Assembly: GCA_030642635.1 (NCBI GenBank)
Contig: DAOWNK010000023.1
Coordinates: 1-18,492, forward strand
Reading direction: 5' to 3'
DNA: 18,492 bases
DNA from: Pirellulales bacterium
Lineage (GTDB): Bacteria > Planctomycetota > Planctomycetia > Pirellulales > Thermoguttaceae
Below, one piece after another: positions 1-7,762 of the stretch. The translations under genes were made by a program, and so were the position numbers. Position 1 is the first letter of the stretch. The number at the start of each line of letters is the position of its first letter. A model generated the notes under the pieces. It saw only the letters and a list, made by a program, of their open reading frames with translations, did no database searches and was not told the DNA's origin.

Positions 1-1
1 A

Positions 2-157
2 ACCAAGGAGGGTCGAACAAACATAACGGCCAAGGCGGGAAAAATCAACGCCAATCGGCCCAACGGATGCGTTTTTACGAAAAATGACGCACCTCGTCAA
101 CTCGAGTTCTGCGCAAAATGCGGTCAACAGTGCCATTCGGGCCAGGGACCAGTCTGA
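2..157 (+). CDS. Possible 3' end of a gene with Cys cluster (partial)
   Basis: A reading frame is open from the first bases of the window to a TGA at 155-157 (51 codons). Its C-terminal part reads EFCAKCGQQCHSGQGPV, with a CxxCGxxCH cluster that resembles a zinc-ribbon or zinc-knuckle tail. No family is recognisable from so short a piece. An open frame of this length can occur by chance in GC-rich DNA, and the stop codon lies at the edge of a dispersed repeat (151-206). The gene may therefore be real, eroded or absent; the preceding sequence would decide. Confidence 0.28.
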   Translation, partial: TKEGRTNITAKAGKINANRPNGCVFTKNDAPRQLEFCAKCGQQCHSGQGPV

Positions 158-206
158 AAACCTGCAAATAACGTTGTTTTCAAAAGCTGATAGCTGACCA
201 CTGACC
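151..206. repeat. Dispersed repeat, copy A
   Basis: This stretch aligns with 7682-7735 over about 45 bases, with differences that are mostly transitions. Both copies share an AAAAGCTG core followed by an AGCTGA stretch. Both lie in intergenic DNA and carry CAGCT/AGCTGA-rich low-complexity sequence. Function is unknown. Confidence 0.6.
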
Positions 207-231
207 GCCGGGTGTATTCACCGGGGGGTAC

Positions 232-260
232 TTGACCCGGTTTCCGACTTATGCGATGAT
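232..260 (+). promoter_or_regulatory. Putative sigma70 promoter of the DUF1080 gene
   Basis: TTGACC (232-237) is followed after 17 bp by GATGAT (255-260), preceded by TGC, which gives an extended -10 (TGn). Transcription would start near 267, leaving a leader of about 70 nt before the ATG at 336. The -35 matches 5 of 6 and the -10 matches 4 of 6. Confidence 0.45.
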
Positions 261-335
261 ACAAATCCTTATGGGTAGTACTTCGGCATGACTGGAGGCC
301 CGTGAACGGTTACCTTAATTCTGGGAGGACTTGAC

Positions 336-1019
336 ATGATCGACAACGGTTTCCGCGGCGGCGTGTATCATCGGTTTATTCAGCTTCTCACGGCGGCGTG
401 CCTCATCGTCGCGTGGATGTCTACGGCCCAGGCGCCGTGTGCCGAGGAGAACGGCGGTTGGGTGAACCTGCTTGAGGGGAACGATTTGTCCAAACACTGG
501 ACAACCGAAGGCAACTGGAGCATCAACGAGGACGGCGTGGTGACGCTCGAACCGCGCCCCGGCGAAAAGGGCTGGTCCCGGTTCAATGCCTATCTGTGGT
601 TGAAGACGGAATACAAAGACTTCGAATTTGAATTCGACTACATGGTGCAACCACGCGGCAACAGCGGGTTCTACTTCCACGTCGGCGACAAGAACAGCCC
701 TGTGGCCAATGGCATCGAGGTGCAGATATACGACTCCCACGGTAAGGGAGCCGCCAAGAAGCTGACCGACCACGACTCGGGCGGGATCATCCCCGGCATC
801 CCTCCTTCGAAAAACGCCGCCAAACCGGCCGGCCAGTGGAACCACTTCCACATAATTTGCAGCGGCAAGAATCTGACCGTGAAGCTGAACGCCCAGGTGG
901 TCAACAAGATGAGCTTGGATAATCCGAAGGTCAAGAACCGGCCCGACAGCGGCTTCATCGGCTTCCAGGACCACGCCCTGCCGCTTGCCCTACGCAATAT
1001 CCGAATCCGCAAGTTGTAG
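336..1019 (+). CDS. Secreted DUF1080 (3-keto-disaccharide hydrolase-type) protein
   Basis: The 227-residue product starts with a signal peptide: basic residues to Arg13, a hydrophobic stretch of about residues 15-27, and probable cleavage after the Ala-rich AQAPCA region. The rest is one DUF1080 domain of concanavalin-like fold. The visible hallmarks are the opening WVNLLEGNDLSKHW block, the FEFEFDYMVQPRGNSGFYFH strand pair, and GIEVQIYDSH. The family includes 3-keto-glycoside hydrolases and is greatly expanded in Planctomycetota, where many members are exported. The true substrate is unknown. GGGAGG at 321-326 lies about 9 nt before the ATG and supports the start. It is transcribed alone, with a repeat-rich gap before acs. 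Confidence 0.85.
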   Translation: MIDNGFRGGVYHRFIQLLTAACLIVAWMSTAQAPCAEENGGWVNLLEGNDLSKHWTTEGNWSINEDGVVTLEPRPGEKGWSRFNAYLWLKTEYKDFEFEFDYMVQPRGNSGFYFHVGDKNSPVANGIEVQIYDSHGKGAAKKLTDHDSGGIIPGIPPSKNAAKPAGQWNHFHIICSGKNLTVKLNAQVVNKMSLDNPKVKNRPDSGFIGFQDHALPLALRNIRIRKL

Positions 1020-1041
1020 TCGCAAGGTGCCAGTAGCAAAG

Positions 1042-1106
1042 GTCGCCGTACCGGCGACCGCTAAACAGGTCGAACCCCACGTTTAGCAGCCGGCGGCTCG
1101 GCGGCT
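1042..1106. repeat. GTTTAGC-type GC-rich repeat, inverted pair
   Basis: GTCGCCGTACCGGCGACCGC then TAAAC (1042-1066) matches 5022-5046 except for two bases. A second arm in the opposite sense, CGTTTAGCAGCC, follows at 1080. The family also occurs at 4976-5047, 10913-10942 and 13522-13553, always between genes. Triplet-like GGCGGCTC units follow (about 1091-1115). These look like REP-type palindromic elements. Confidence 0.6.
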
Positions 1107-1134
1107 CGGCGGCTGCCCTGTTTTCAATGGGGCG

Positions 1135-1162
1135 TTGACACCCGGAGTGCATAGTCTAAAAT
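1135..1162 (+). promoter_or_regulatory. Sigma70 promoter of acs
   Basis: A perfect TTGACA -35 (1135-1140) is followed after 16 bp by TAAAAT (1157-1162, 5 of 6 bases). Transcription would begin near 1169, giving a leader of about 64 nt to the ATG at 1233. The -10 hexamer overlaps the upstream in-frame ATG at 1161, so that ATG cannot be on this transcript. Confidence 0.7.
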
Positions 1163-1218
1163 GCTGGATTCGGTAGTTCTAAATTTAACAACAGCCAACA
1201 ATTCAACTAACAAATATC

Positions 1219-1226
1219 GGAGGAAG
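1219..1226 (+). promoter_or_regulatory. Ribosome binding site that sets the acs start
   Basis: GGAGGAAG ends 6 nt before the ATG at 1233. The in-frame ATG at 1161 has no such site and lies inside the -10 box. Confidence 0.75.
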
Positions 1227-1232
1227 CTACTA

Positions 1233-3191
1233 ATGGCAGAGGAAAAATCGGGCCAGATCGTCAATGTTATGAAAGAATCGCGGCTGTTCCCGCCGCCGAA
1301 GGAATTTTCGGAGAAGGCACGGATCGGCTCCATGGAGGAGTACGAGAAGTTGTGGAACCAGGCCGAGGCCGACCTGGAGGGGTTTTGGGGCAAAATGGCC
1401 GACGAACTGCACTGGTTCAAGCCGTACGATAAAGTGTTGGAGTGGAACGAGCCGGTAGCTACCTGGTTCGGCGGCGGGCGGACGAACGTGTCGTACAATT
1501 GTCTGGACGCACACCTGGGCACGCATCGAGAGGACAAGGTTGCGCTGCTGTGGGAAGGCGAACCGGGCGATACACGAAAGATCACATATAAGGAGTTGCA
1601 CCAGGAGGTCTGCAAGTTCGCCAACGTGTTGAAGAAACTTGGCGTAGAGAAGGGCGACGTGGTGGCCATGTACATGCCGATGGTGCCCGAGCTGGCGATC
1701 GCCATGTTGGCTTGTGCCCGGATCGGTGCGGTGCACTCGATCGTCTTCGGCGGTTTTTCGGCCGAGGCGATTGCCGATCGGAACAACGACGCATCGGCCA
1801 AGCTGCAAATCACCGCCGACGGCGGCTGGCGTCGGGGCAAGCAACTGCCGCTGAAGGCCAATGTAGACGCGGCGTTGGAGAAATCGCCGACGGTCGAAAA
1901 TTGCATCGTGCTGAAGCGGATCGGCTGCGATGTCGAGATGAAAAAGGGCCGCGACTTCTGGTGGCACGAGCTTATGGAAGAGGCATCGGCCGATTGTCCC
2001 GCCGAGCCGATGGACAGCGAAGCGCCGCTGTTTATCCTCTACACGAGCGGTTCGACCGGCAAACCGAAAGGCATTAAGCACACCACGGCCGGCTACAACC
2101 TTTTTGCAAAGAAAACGACCGAGTGGGTATTCGACGTCCGCGACGAGGACGTCTACTGGTGCACGGCCGACATCGGTTGGATCACCGGCCACACGTACAT
2201 AGTTTACGGTCCGCTGACGGCGGGCGTAACGTCGATGATGTACGAAGGAGCGCCGAACTTTCCGGCCGAGGACCGATTTTGGGATATCGTCGAGAAGTAC
2301 AAGGTCTCGATCTTCTACACGGCCCCGACCGCCATCCGCGCGTTTATCAAGTGGGGCGACGAGCACGTCGAAAAGCACGACCTTTCAAGCCTGCGACTGC
2401 TGGGTACGGTCGGCGAGGGAATCAACCCGGAGGCATGGATGTGGTATCACAAGATGATCGGAGGGGAGCGCTGCCCGATCGTCGATACGTGGTGGCAGAC
2501 CGAGACGGGCGGGATAATGATGACGCCGTTGCCCGGCGCCACGTCCACCAAGCCGGGAAGTTGCTGCAAGCCGCTGCCGGGCATCATTCCGGCTATCGTC
2601 GGCGAGGACAAAAAGCCGGTCGAAACCGGCAACGGCGGCTGGCTGACAATCGTCAAACCTTGGCCCGGAATGCTGCGCGGCATCTGGGGCGATATGGATC
2701 GATACCAAACCCAATACTGGGACGACGTGCCGGGCAAGTACCTATGCGGCGATAACGCACGTTGCGACGAGGACGGATACTACTGGATCATGGGCCGGAT
2801 CGACGACGTGCTGAACGTCTCCGGTCACCGGCTTTCGACCATCGAGATCGAGAGCGCCATGGTCAGCCATCCGGCGGTGGCCGAAGCGGCTTCGGTCGGC
2901 CGGCCGCACGACCTGAAGGGCGAAGCGATCTCCGTGTTCGTCACGTTGGGCAACGGCTACGAGCCGGGCGACGAGTTACGCAAGGAGTTGAAGTTGCACG
3001 TCCGCAAGGAGATTGGCGCATTGGCCGTGCCCGACGACATCCACTTCACCGGCTCGCTGCCGAAGACCCGCAGCGGCAAGATCATGCGGCGGCTGCTGCG
3101 CGACATTGCCGCCGGGCGCGAAACGGTCGGCGACACCACTACGCTGGAAGACTACAGCGTGCTGGCGAAGCTGCGGCAGGATGAAGATTAA
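1233..3191 (+). CDS. acs: Acetyl-CoA synthetase (AMP-forming)
   Basis: This enzyme activates acetate with ATP and CoA to acetyl-CoA via acetyl-AMP, in the cytoplasm. From the ATG at 1233 the protein has 652 residues, the usual length for Acs. The N-terminal ACAS domain is followed by the adenylation core with the phosphate-binding loop YTSGSTGKPKGI (270-281) and WWQTETGG (from 420). The C-terminal domain carries PKTRSGKIMRR, whose Lys616 is the catalytic lysine acetylated in other Acs proteins, so acetylation control is plausible. A longer frame from 1161 is rejected because that ATG lies in the -10 box. The aspartic protease gene follows after 15 nt and may share the transcript. Confidence 0.97.
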   Translation: MAEEKSGQIVNVMKESRLFPPPKEFSEKARIGSMEEYEKLWNQAEADLEGFWGKMADELHWFKPYDKVLEWNEPVATWFGGGRTNVSYNCLDAHLGTHREDKVALLWEGEPGDTRKITYKELHQEVCKFANVLKKLGVEKGDVVAMYMPMVPELAIAMLACARIGAVHSIVFGGFSAEAIADRNNDASAKLQITADGGWRRGKQLPLKANVDAALEKSPTVENCIVLKRIGCDVEMKKGRDFWWHELMEEASADCPAEPMDSEAPLFILYTSGSTGKPKGIKHTTAGYNLFAKKTTEWVFDVRDEDVYWCTADIGWITGHTYIVYGPLTAGVTSMMYEGAPNFPAEDRFWDIVEKYKVSIFYTAPTAIRAFIKWGDEHVEKHDLSSLRLLGTVGEGINPEAWMWYHKMIGGERCPIVDTWWQTETGGIMMTPLPGATSTKPGSCCKPLPGIIPAIVGEDKKPVETGNGGWLTIVKPWPGMLRGIWGDMDRYQTQYWDDVPGKYLCGDNARCDEDGYYWIMGRIDDVLNVSGHRLSTIEIESAMVSHPAVAEAASVGRPHDLKGEAISVFVTLGNGYEPGDELRKELKLHVRKEIGALAVPDDIHFTGSLPKTRSGKIMRRLLRDIAAGRETVGDTTTLEDYSVLAKLRQDED

Positions 3192-3206
3192 AATCATAGG
3201 TGAATC

Positions 3207-3584
3207 ATGGGATTTACAGTTCTGGAAATCGAGGTTGGCAATCCGGCCGATCCGGAAGTTACCAAACCGGTCGAGTTTTTGGTCGATTCCGGGGCCGTAT
3301 ATTCGGTGGTTCCGTCTACCGTTTTGGAAAGTCTCAACATCAAACCGCTTTCCGAAGAGACGTTCCGGCTGGCCGACGGGTCGAAGATCGTCCGCAAGAA
3401 GGGCATTGCCTTGTTCAGGTACGGTGAGCGCGTCGGCGGGGCCGACGTTATCTTCGGTGACGAAGGCGACAGCTCATTGCTGGGGGCGCTTACGCTGGAG
3501 TCGCTCGGCCTGGTGCTCGATCCGCTGAAGCGCGAGTTGAACCCGCTGCCTATGATCCTGGCCGGCTCATTTCGCAGAGATTAA
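3207..3584 (+). CDS. Retropepsin-like (clan AA) aspartic protease
   Basis: The 125-residue protein has one aspartic protease half-domain. The catalytic motif VDSGA (Asp27-Ser-Gly) stands in the hydrophobic context FLVDSGAVYSVVP, and the second family signature LLGALTLESLGL lies near residues 93-104. This size and layout fit small single-domain clan AA proteases, which act as homodimers with each subunit giving one Asp. There is no signal peptide or membrane segment, so it is probably cytoplasmic. It begins 15 nt after acs with a modest AGGTGA site at 3198-3203. Substrates of such bacterial proteins are largely unknown, and a link to acetate metabolism should not be assumed from position alone. 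Confidence 0.75.
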   Translation: MGFTVLEIEVGNPADPEVTKPVEFLVDSGAVYSVVPSTVLESLNIKPLSEETFRLADGSKIVRKKGIALFRYGERVGGADVIFGDEGDSSLLGALTLESLGLVLDPLKRELNPLPMILAGSFRRD

Positions 3585-3591
3585 CGTATTG

Positions 3592-3614
3592 GCGCGACCA
3601 CCGGTCGCGGCTTT
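3592..3614. repeat. Solo copy of the GCGACCACCGGTCGC hairpin repeat
   Basis: These 23 bases are identical to the right arm of the inverted repeat at 8799-8878 and end in GGCTTT. CGCGACC and GGTCGCG can form a 7-bp stem with a 3-nt loop. It lies just after the protease gene and could act as a weak transcript end, but no long T tract follows. Confidence 0.6.
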
Positions 3615-3655
3615 GTGGGCTTGTTTTCACAGGAAACTGAAAGGAAAATCAAGAC

Positions 3656-4903
3656 ATGAAAACGCTGCGCTACGGGATTGTCGGCGGCGGGTTTATCGCG
3701 GCATTTCAATTACAAGCGATACGCGAAGTGCGTGGAATTGAAGTGGCCGGATTCGTGTCGAAAGACCCGCTCGACAAATTGATTACCTATACAAAGGAAC
3801 ACGGCATCGGCGAGGGCCGAGTGTTCGACAGCATCACCGAGATGATCCCACACGTAGATGTTGTGGCAATCTTCGTGCCGAATTTCGTTCGCATGGAGGT
3901 GGTCGAGGAAATCGTCGATGCGCTGAAGGCCGGGGAGACGCTCAAGGCGATCGTCTGCGAGAAGCCGCTCGCACGGAACCTGGCGGAGGCACGACGTATC
4001 ATCCAAATAGTGCGCGAGGTGAACTTGCCCACCGCGTACTTCGAGAATCAGGTGCACATGAAGGCGGTGCAGGCGTCGCGTAGCCAACTCGCACCTGTCG
4101 TCGAGTCGATGGGCGCGCCCGTGCTGGTCCGAAGCAACGAAGAGCACGCCGGGCCGCACAAAGGTTGGTTCTGGGACCCGACCCGGCAAGGTGGTGGCGT
4201 GATGTGCGACATGGGCTGCCACTGCCTTGCGGTCGGCTGGTACATGCTCACACCGCCGGGCAAACCGGTCGGTTTTTTGCAGCCGCAGTCGGTTACCGCC
4301 GACCTGTCGTTGCTGAAGTGGGGTCAGCCGCGTTGGCGCAAACAGCTATTGGAGCAGTACGGCGTCGATTACGGCAAAACGCCCGCCGAGGATTTTGCCA
4401 CCGGCATGGTGACATACCGCAACCCGGAAACAGAACAGTTGGTCAAAGCACAATTCACCGTCTCGTGGATGTACGACAAACAAGGGCTTCGGCTGTTGGT
4501 CGATGGCCTTGGGCCGGGCTATGCGTTCGAGTTCAACAGCCTGCGCTCGCCGCTGGAGGTGTTCGTCGGCGACGCGGCGGCCGACAGCCTCTCCGACTCA
4601 GAAGCGGCGCTGGAAAAGTCGCAGTCCACACGCGGACTGCTCGCCGTACAACCGAACGAGGCCGACCTGTACGGCTACACCGACGAGAACGCCGATCTGG
4701 CGGCCGCACTGGCCGAAGGACGCCCGCCGCTGCTGGATTGGGACTATGGCCTGGAGATCACACGGTTGACCATGGCCGCATATATGTCGGCCGAACGCCG
4801 GTGCACGATCGACCTGACCGATCAGGCCGTCTGCAACAAGTTGGAGACATACATCCCGTTGATTCAGCAAGGCCGCGGCCGCGAGGTGCTGGAGGTTCGG
4901 TAA
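3656..4903 (+). CDS. Gfo/Idh/MocA family NAD(P)-dependent oxidoreductase
   Basis: The product has 415 residues. The N-terminal Rossmann fold opens with YGIVGGGFIA (a GxGGxxx-type dinucleotide loop near residues 6-15), and the family Glu-Lys-Pro motif is at 102-104 in CEKPLARNLAEA. The C-terminal alpha/beta domain contains GGGVMCDMGCHCLAVGWYML, matching the region where the family places its catalytic His. These enzymes oxidise or reduce sugars, inositols or related polyols using NAD(P). No signal peptide is present. AAAGGAA at about 3640-3646 supports the start. A sugar nucleotidyltransferase-kinase fusion follows 236 nt later on the same strand, which hints at sugar metabolism. The actual substrate cannot be read from sequence. 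Confidence 0.9.
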   Translation: MKTLRYGIVGGGFIAAFQLQAIREVRGIEVAGFVSKDPLDKLITYTKEHGIGEGRVFDSITEMIPHVDVVAIFVPNFVRMEVVEEIVDALKAGETLKAIVCEKPLARNLAEARRIIQIVREVNLPTAYFENQVHMKAVQASRSQLAPVVESMGAPVLVRSNEEHAGPHKGWFWDPTRQGGGVMCDMGCHCLAVGWYMLTPPGKPVGFLQPQSVTADLSLLKWGQPRWRKQLLEQYGVDYGKTPAEDFATGMVTYRNPETEQLVKAQFTVSWMYDKQGLRLLVDGLGPGYAFEFNSLRSPLEVFVGDAAADSLSDSEAALEKSQSTRGLLAVQPNEADLYGYTDENADLAAALAEGRPPLLDWDYGLEITRLTMAAYMSAERRCTIDLTDQAVCNKLETYIPLIQQGRGREVLEVR

Positions 4904-4911
4904 CTCGTGCT

Positions 4912-4931
4912 ACGGCTGAAGTGTTACGTAA
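4912..4931. repeat. 20-bp dispersed motif, copy 1
   Basis: ACGGCTGAAGTGTTACGTAA matches 17769-17788 at 19 of 20 bases. Both copies are intergenic and in the same orientation, about 12.8 kb apart. Function is unknown. Confidence 0.5.
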
Positions 4932-4975
4932 TTAAGGGGCAACCGATAAATAACTTCCCGGTTTGGGCGAACAGT

Positions 4976-5047
4976 GTTTAGCGGTCGTCGGTACGACGGC
5001 CTGAACGTGGCTGCAAACAACGTCGCCGTGCCGGCGACGGCTAAACG
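4976..5047. repeat. GTTTAGC-type repeat, inverted pair
   Basis: The left arm GTTTAGCGGTCGTCGGTACG (from 4976) and the right arm ending GACGGCTAAAC (about 5022-5046) are imperfect inverted copies of one element. The right arm matches 1042-1066 closely. The pair could fold into a long GC-rich hairpin in the leader of the downstream fusion gene. Confidence 0.65.
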
Positions 5048-5139
5048 TTTGAAATCGGCGAGTTATTTCCACCGCGATCCTAAGCAAAACGTTATCCGGA
5101 AAGACAACACGGCGTGCTAAACAAACCGGGAACTTCGTT

Positions 5140-7590
5140 ATGAGCGAATTTAAGGACATTTGCTGCGTGATTCTGGCCGGCGGACGCGGCACGCGTATGG
5201 CCTCTGCCGATCGGCATAAGGTTTGCTTTCCCGTGGCCGGCAAGGCCGCTATCGTCCACGCTATCGATGCGTACAAGGCGGCGGGATTAAGCCGCTTTCT
5301 TGTGGTCGTGGGCCAGATGGCCGAGCAGGTAATCGCTACTGTAAGCCAGTCACATCCGGAAGTATCGTTCGTCTATCAGGCCTCGCCGCGCGGTACGGGC
5401 CACGCCGCGAAAGTGGCGGTCGAGGCGCTGGCGGCACAAGGGTACGGCGGCGATGTAATGATTACCATGGGCGACAAGATCGTCCGGCCGGTTGTTGTGT
5501 ATAAGCTGCTGGAGCGATATCACTTCAGTTGTCCGCACGTGTTGATATCGACTTTGCCCAAAGGACCGGACTCTACGGCAGGGCGGGTCGTAACCGACCA
5601 AGATGATAAGGTGTTTGGGATTGTTGAGCTGACTGAGATAAAAAATGCCGGCCGAAAGCGACCGGCAATCAAGCTGGCCGGACGAAACCTCAGTGCAGCC
5701 CAAATAGAAAAAAACAGCCCCAGTGTCAATGCGTCTATGTACGTCTTCCGTTTCGACTTGCTTCGGGCGGCCCTGCACAAACTCGATGCAGCAAACGCTC
5801 AGGGCGAGCTTTACCTGACAGACACCGTCGAACACATCGCTCAAACCGGCCGGGTGGAGGCGCTGCTCGTACCCAATCCAGAAGACCTGATGGCATACAA
5901 CACGCCGGCCGAGCTTCTGGCCGTCGAGGAAGTCATACGAAAGCGTGAGAAACCGTCTCGGGTAAGCGTTGCCCGAAAAAAACGCCCGACAAAGCGATTC
6001 CTCAAACCTGCCGGCGAATGGTTGACAATCGCCCAGAGCAACTCGCCAAAATGGCGAAACTCGTTGCGCCGCGCTTACGGTAGCAACGATTCGCTCATTG
6101 CGGAACGACAAAAGGCGATCAAAAATCTTCTCCAAACATTTATCAAGCGCTATGGACCGCAGCGGCAAATGATACTGTGCCGTGCACCCGGCAGGATCAA
6201 CCTGATGGGCCGACACGTCGACCATCGCGGCGGATACGTAAACGTCATGGCCATCAGCAAGGAAGTTCTGCTGGCCGCCTCTCCGCGAGAAGACGACACG
6301 GTTCTGCTCCAACATCTGAAACCCGGCCGGTTCCCACGGCGGGAATTTCGTATTCGAGACGTTCTGCGCGAGGCCAGTTGGGCCGACTGGATAGACTTTG
6401 TCGACTCACATCCGGTCAAAGGTATTTTGGAGGCCCAGCGCGGCGATTGGTGTCATTACGCCCGTGCGCCGCTTTTGAGACTTCAACACGAATGCCGCGA
6501 GATTCCGCTCCGGGGCATGGATTGCCTGATCGGCGGCAACATACCGATGGGTGCGGGGCTTTCCTCAAGCTCGGCCATGGTCGTCGCTTTCGCCGAGGCC
6601 TGCGTGGCGCTTAACGCCCTGAACGTGGAAATGCGCGATTTCGTCAATATCTGCGGCGAGGGCGAGTGGTTTGTCGGCACCCGGGGCGGCAGCGCAGATC
6701 ATGCCGCCATTCGCACCAGCCGAAGCGGTTATATCTCTCGGATAGGTTTCTTCCCGTTCCGCATGGAAGGCGAGGTAAAATTCCCTTCGCAATTACAGGT
6801 TGTCATAGCCTACAGCGGCTCGAAGGCCGTAAAAAGCGCCGACGCCCGCGATATATTCAACCATCGCATTGCGAGTTATCGCCTGGCGGAGCTTTTTCTG
6901 AAACGCAACTGGCCGGCCGCCGCCGGTATCGAACACCTGCGAGACTTGGTCCCACAGCGGCTCGGCGTTCGGGAAAGCGAAATTTACAACGCCTTAATGC
7001 GACTGCCGGACCGGCCGAGTCGTAAACAACTCAGAGAAATATTCACCGCCGAAGACAAAGACACACTGGAGCAGATTTTTTCGTCTCATGCCGACGTAGG
7101 ACGATACGACCTGCGCGGAGTGGCCATGTTCGGCATATCGGAAATAATGCGGGCGGAACGCTTTGCAGAAGCGGTTGCCGCCGGCTCTCTGGAGCACCTC
7201 GGCCGATTCATGCACGTCAGCCACGACGGCGACCGCGTGGTTAAATTCCGCCCGGACGGCACGGCCGGCCGACATAATGTCAAATTAACAGACCAGGCGC
7301 TAAAAACCCTTGCTGAGAACAATGCCACGCTTGTCGATCAGCCGGGCCGATACGCATGCAGCACCGAGGCGATCGACCAGTTGGTCGACATCGCCGACGC
7401 CACGCCCGGCGTTATCGGGGCGCAATTGGCCGGCGCCGGGCTGGGCGGCTGCATGATGATAGTCGTTCGCAAAGACACCTTTGGTTCGCTCAAAAGCCGA
7501 TTGCGAAGGGCTTTCTACACGCCCAGGGGCATCAAGCTCGAAATCCACGCCTGCACGCCGGTTGCCGGCGCCGGGCTGTTGGGGGTTTAA
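5140..7590 (+). CDS. Fused GlmU-like nucleotidyltransferase / galactokinase-like GHMP kinase
   Basis: The 816-residue protein joins two catalytic domains. Residues 1 to about 265 are a GlmU-like sugar-1-phosphate nucleotidyltransferase: LAGGRGTRM (12-20), Lys28, GTGHA (85-89) and a Gly111-Asp112 metal site. After a basic linker, residues about 330-816 are a galactokinase-type GHMP kinase. This shows GRINLMGRHVDH (351-362), the phosphate loop PMGAGLSSSSA (469-479), a catalytic-type Asp520 in GGSADHA, and motif 3 GAGLGGC (765-771). In galactokinase the position of Arg357 is Glu (GEHTDY), so galactose itself may not be the substrate. The expected joint reaction is sugar to sugar-1-phosphate to NDP-sugar. 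No GlmU left-handed helix domain is present. Confidence 0.85.
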   Translation: MSEFKDICCVILAGGRGTRMASADRHKVCFPVAGKAAIVHAIDAYKAAGLSRFLVVVGQMAEQVIATVSQSHPEVSFVYQASPRGTGHAAKVAVEALAAQGYGGDVMITMGDKIVRPVVVYKLLERYHFSCPHVLISTLPKGPDSTAGRVVTDQDDKVFGIVELTEIKNAGRKRPAIKLAGRNLSAAQIEKNSPSVNASMYVFRFDLLRAALHKLDAANAQGELYLTDTVEHIAQTGRVEALLVPNPEDLMAYNTPAELLAVEEVIRKREKPSRVSVARKKRPTKRFLKPAGEWLTIAQSNSPKWRNSLRRAYGSNDSLIAERQKAIKNLLQTFIKRYGPQRQMILCRAPGRINLMGRHVDHRGGYVNVMAISKEVLLAASPREDDTVLLQHLKPGRFPRREFRIRDVLREASWADWIDFVDSHPVKGILEAQRGDWCHYARAPLLRLQHECREIPLRGMDCLIGGNIPMGAGLSSSSAMVVAFAEACVALNALNVEMRDFVNICGEGEWFVGTRGGSADHAAIRTSRSGYISRIGFFPFRMEGEVKFPSQLQVVIAYSGSKAVKSADARDIFNHRIASYRLAELFLKRNWPAAAGIEHLRDLVPQRLGVRESEIYNALMRLPDRPSRKQLREIFTAEDKDTLEQIFSSHADVGRYDLRGVAMFGISEIMRAERFAEAVAAGSLEHLGRFMHVSHDGDRVVKFRPDGTAGRHNVKLTDQALKTLAENNATLVDQPGRYACSTEAIDQLVDIADATPGVIGAQLAGAGLGGCMMIVVRKDTFGSLKSRLRRAFYTPRGIKLEIHACTPVAGAGLLGV

Positions 7591-7645
7591 TTCCGGGTAT
7601 GTATGGCTCATCCGAAAAAATCTGCAACATTTCAAACTTGGTGGT

Positions 7646-7735
7646 CAGCTATCAGCAGTCAGCTATCAGCAGTCAGCAGTCAGCCTGAAACCCCGCAGAA
7701 AACGCTGTTTCCAAAAGCTGGAAGCTGAAAGCTGA
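7646..7735. repeat. Tandem CAGCTATCAGCAGT units plus dispersed repeat copy B
   Basis: A 14-bp unit CAGCTATCAGCAGT occurs twice (7646-7659, 7660-7673), with half a unit following. It runs into a stretch (7682-7735) that aligns with 151-206. This fills most of the convergent gap between the fusion gene and the minus-strand yggU gene. No clear terminator is seen apart from these repeats. Confidence 0.65.
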
Positions 7736-7762
7736 CTGCTCACTACAACCCACGTTGCAGAT

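Larger units (their letters stand above)
1..335. other. Region before the first complete gene
   Basis: No complete gene is visible. The stretch holds the possible gene tail (2-157), a dispersed repeat copy (151-206), an imperfect short hairpin around 209-228, and the promoter of the DUF1080 gene (232-260). Nothing else is recognised. Confidence 0.5.

Noticed and set aside
315..974. Long minus-strand open frame opposite the DUF1080 gene
   Set aside because: It is antisense to a clear secreted protein gene, has no recognisable domain, and reflects GC-rich codon structure.
1230..2378. Long minus-strand frame opposite acs (382 codons)
   Set aside because: It lies fully inside the acs gene; its His/Arg/Val-rich composition is typical of a shadow frame.
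5350..6315. Minus-strand frame of 321 codons opposite the fusion gene
   Set aside because: It is antisense to the nucleotidyltransferase and kinase motifs and matches no known family.
7646..7680. Direct CAGCTATCAGCAGT units considered as a CRISPR array
   Set aside because: The units are 14 bp, contiguous and without unique spacers, so this is a simple tandem repeat.
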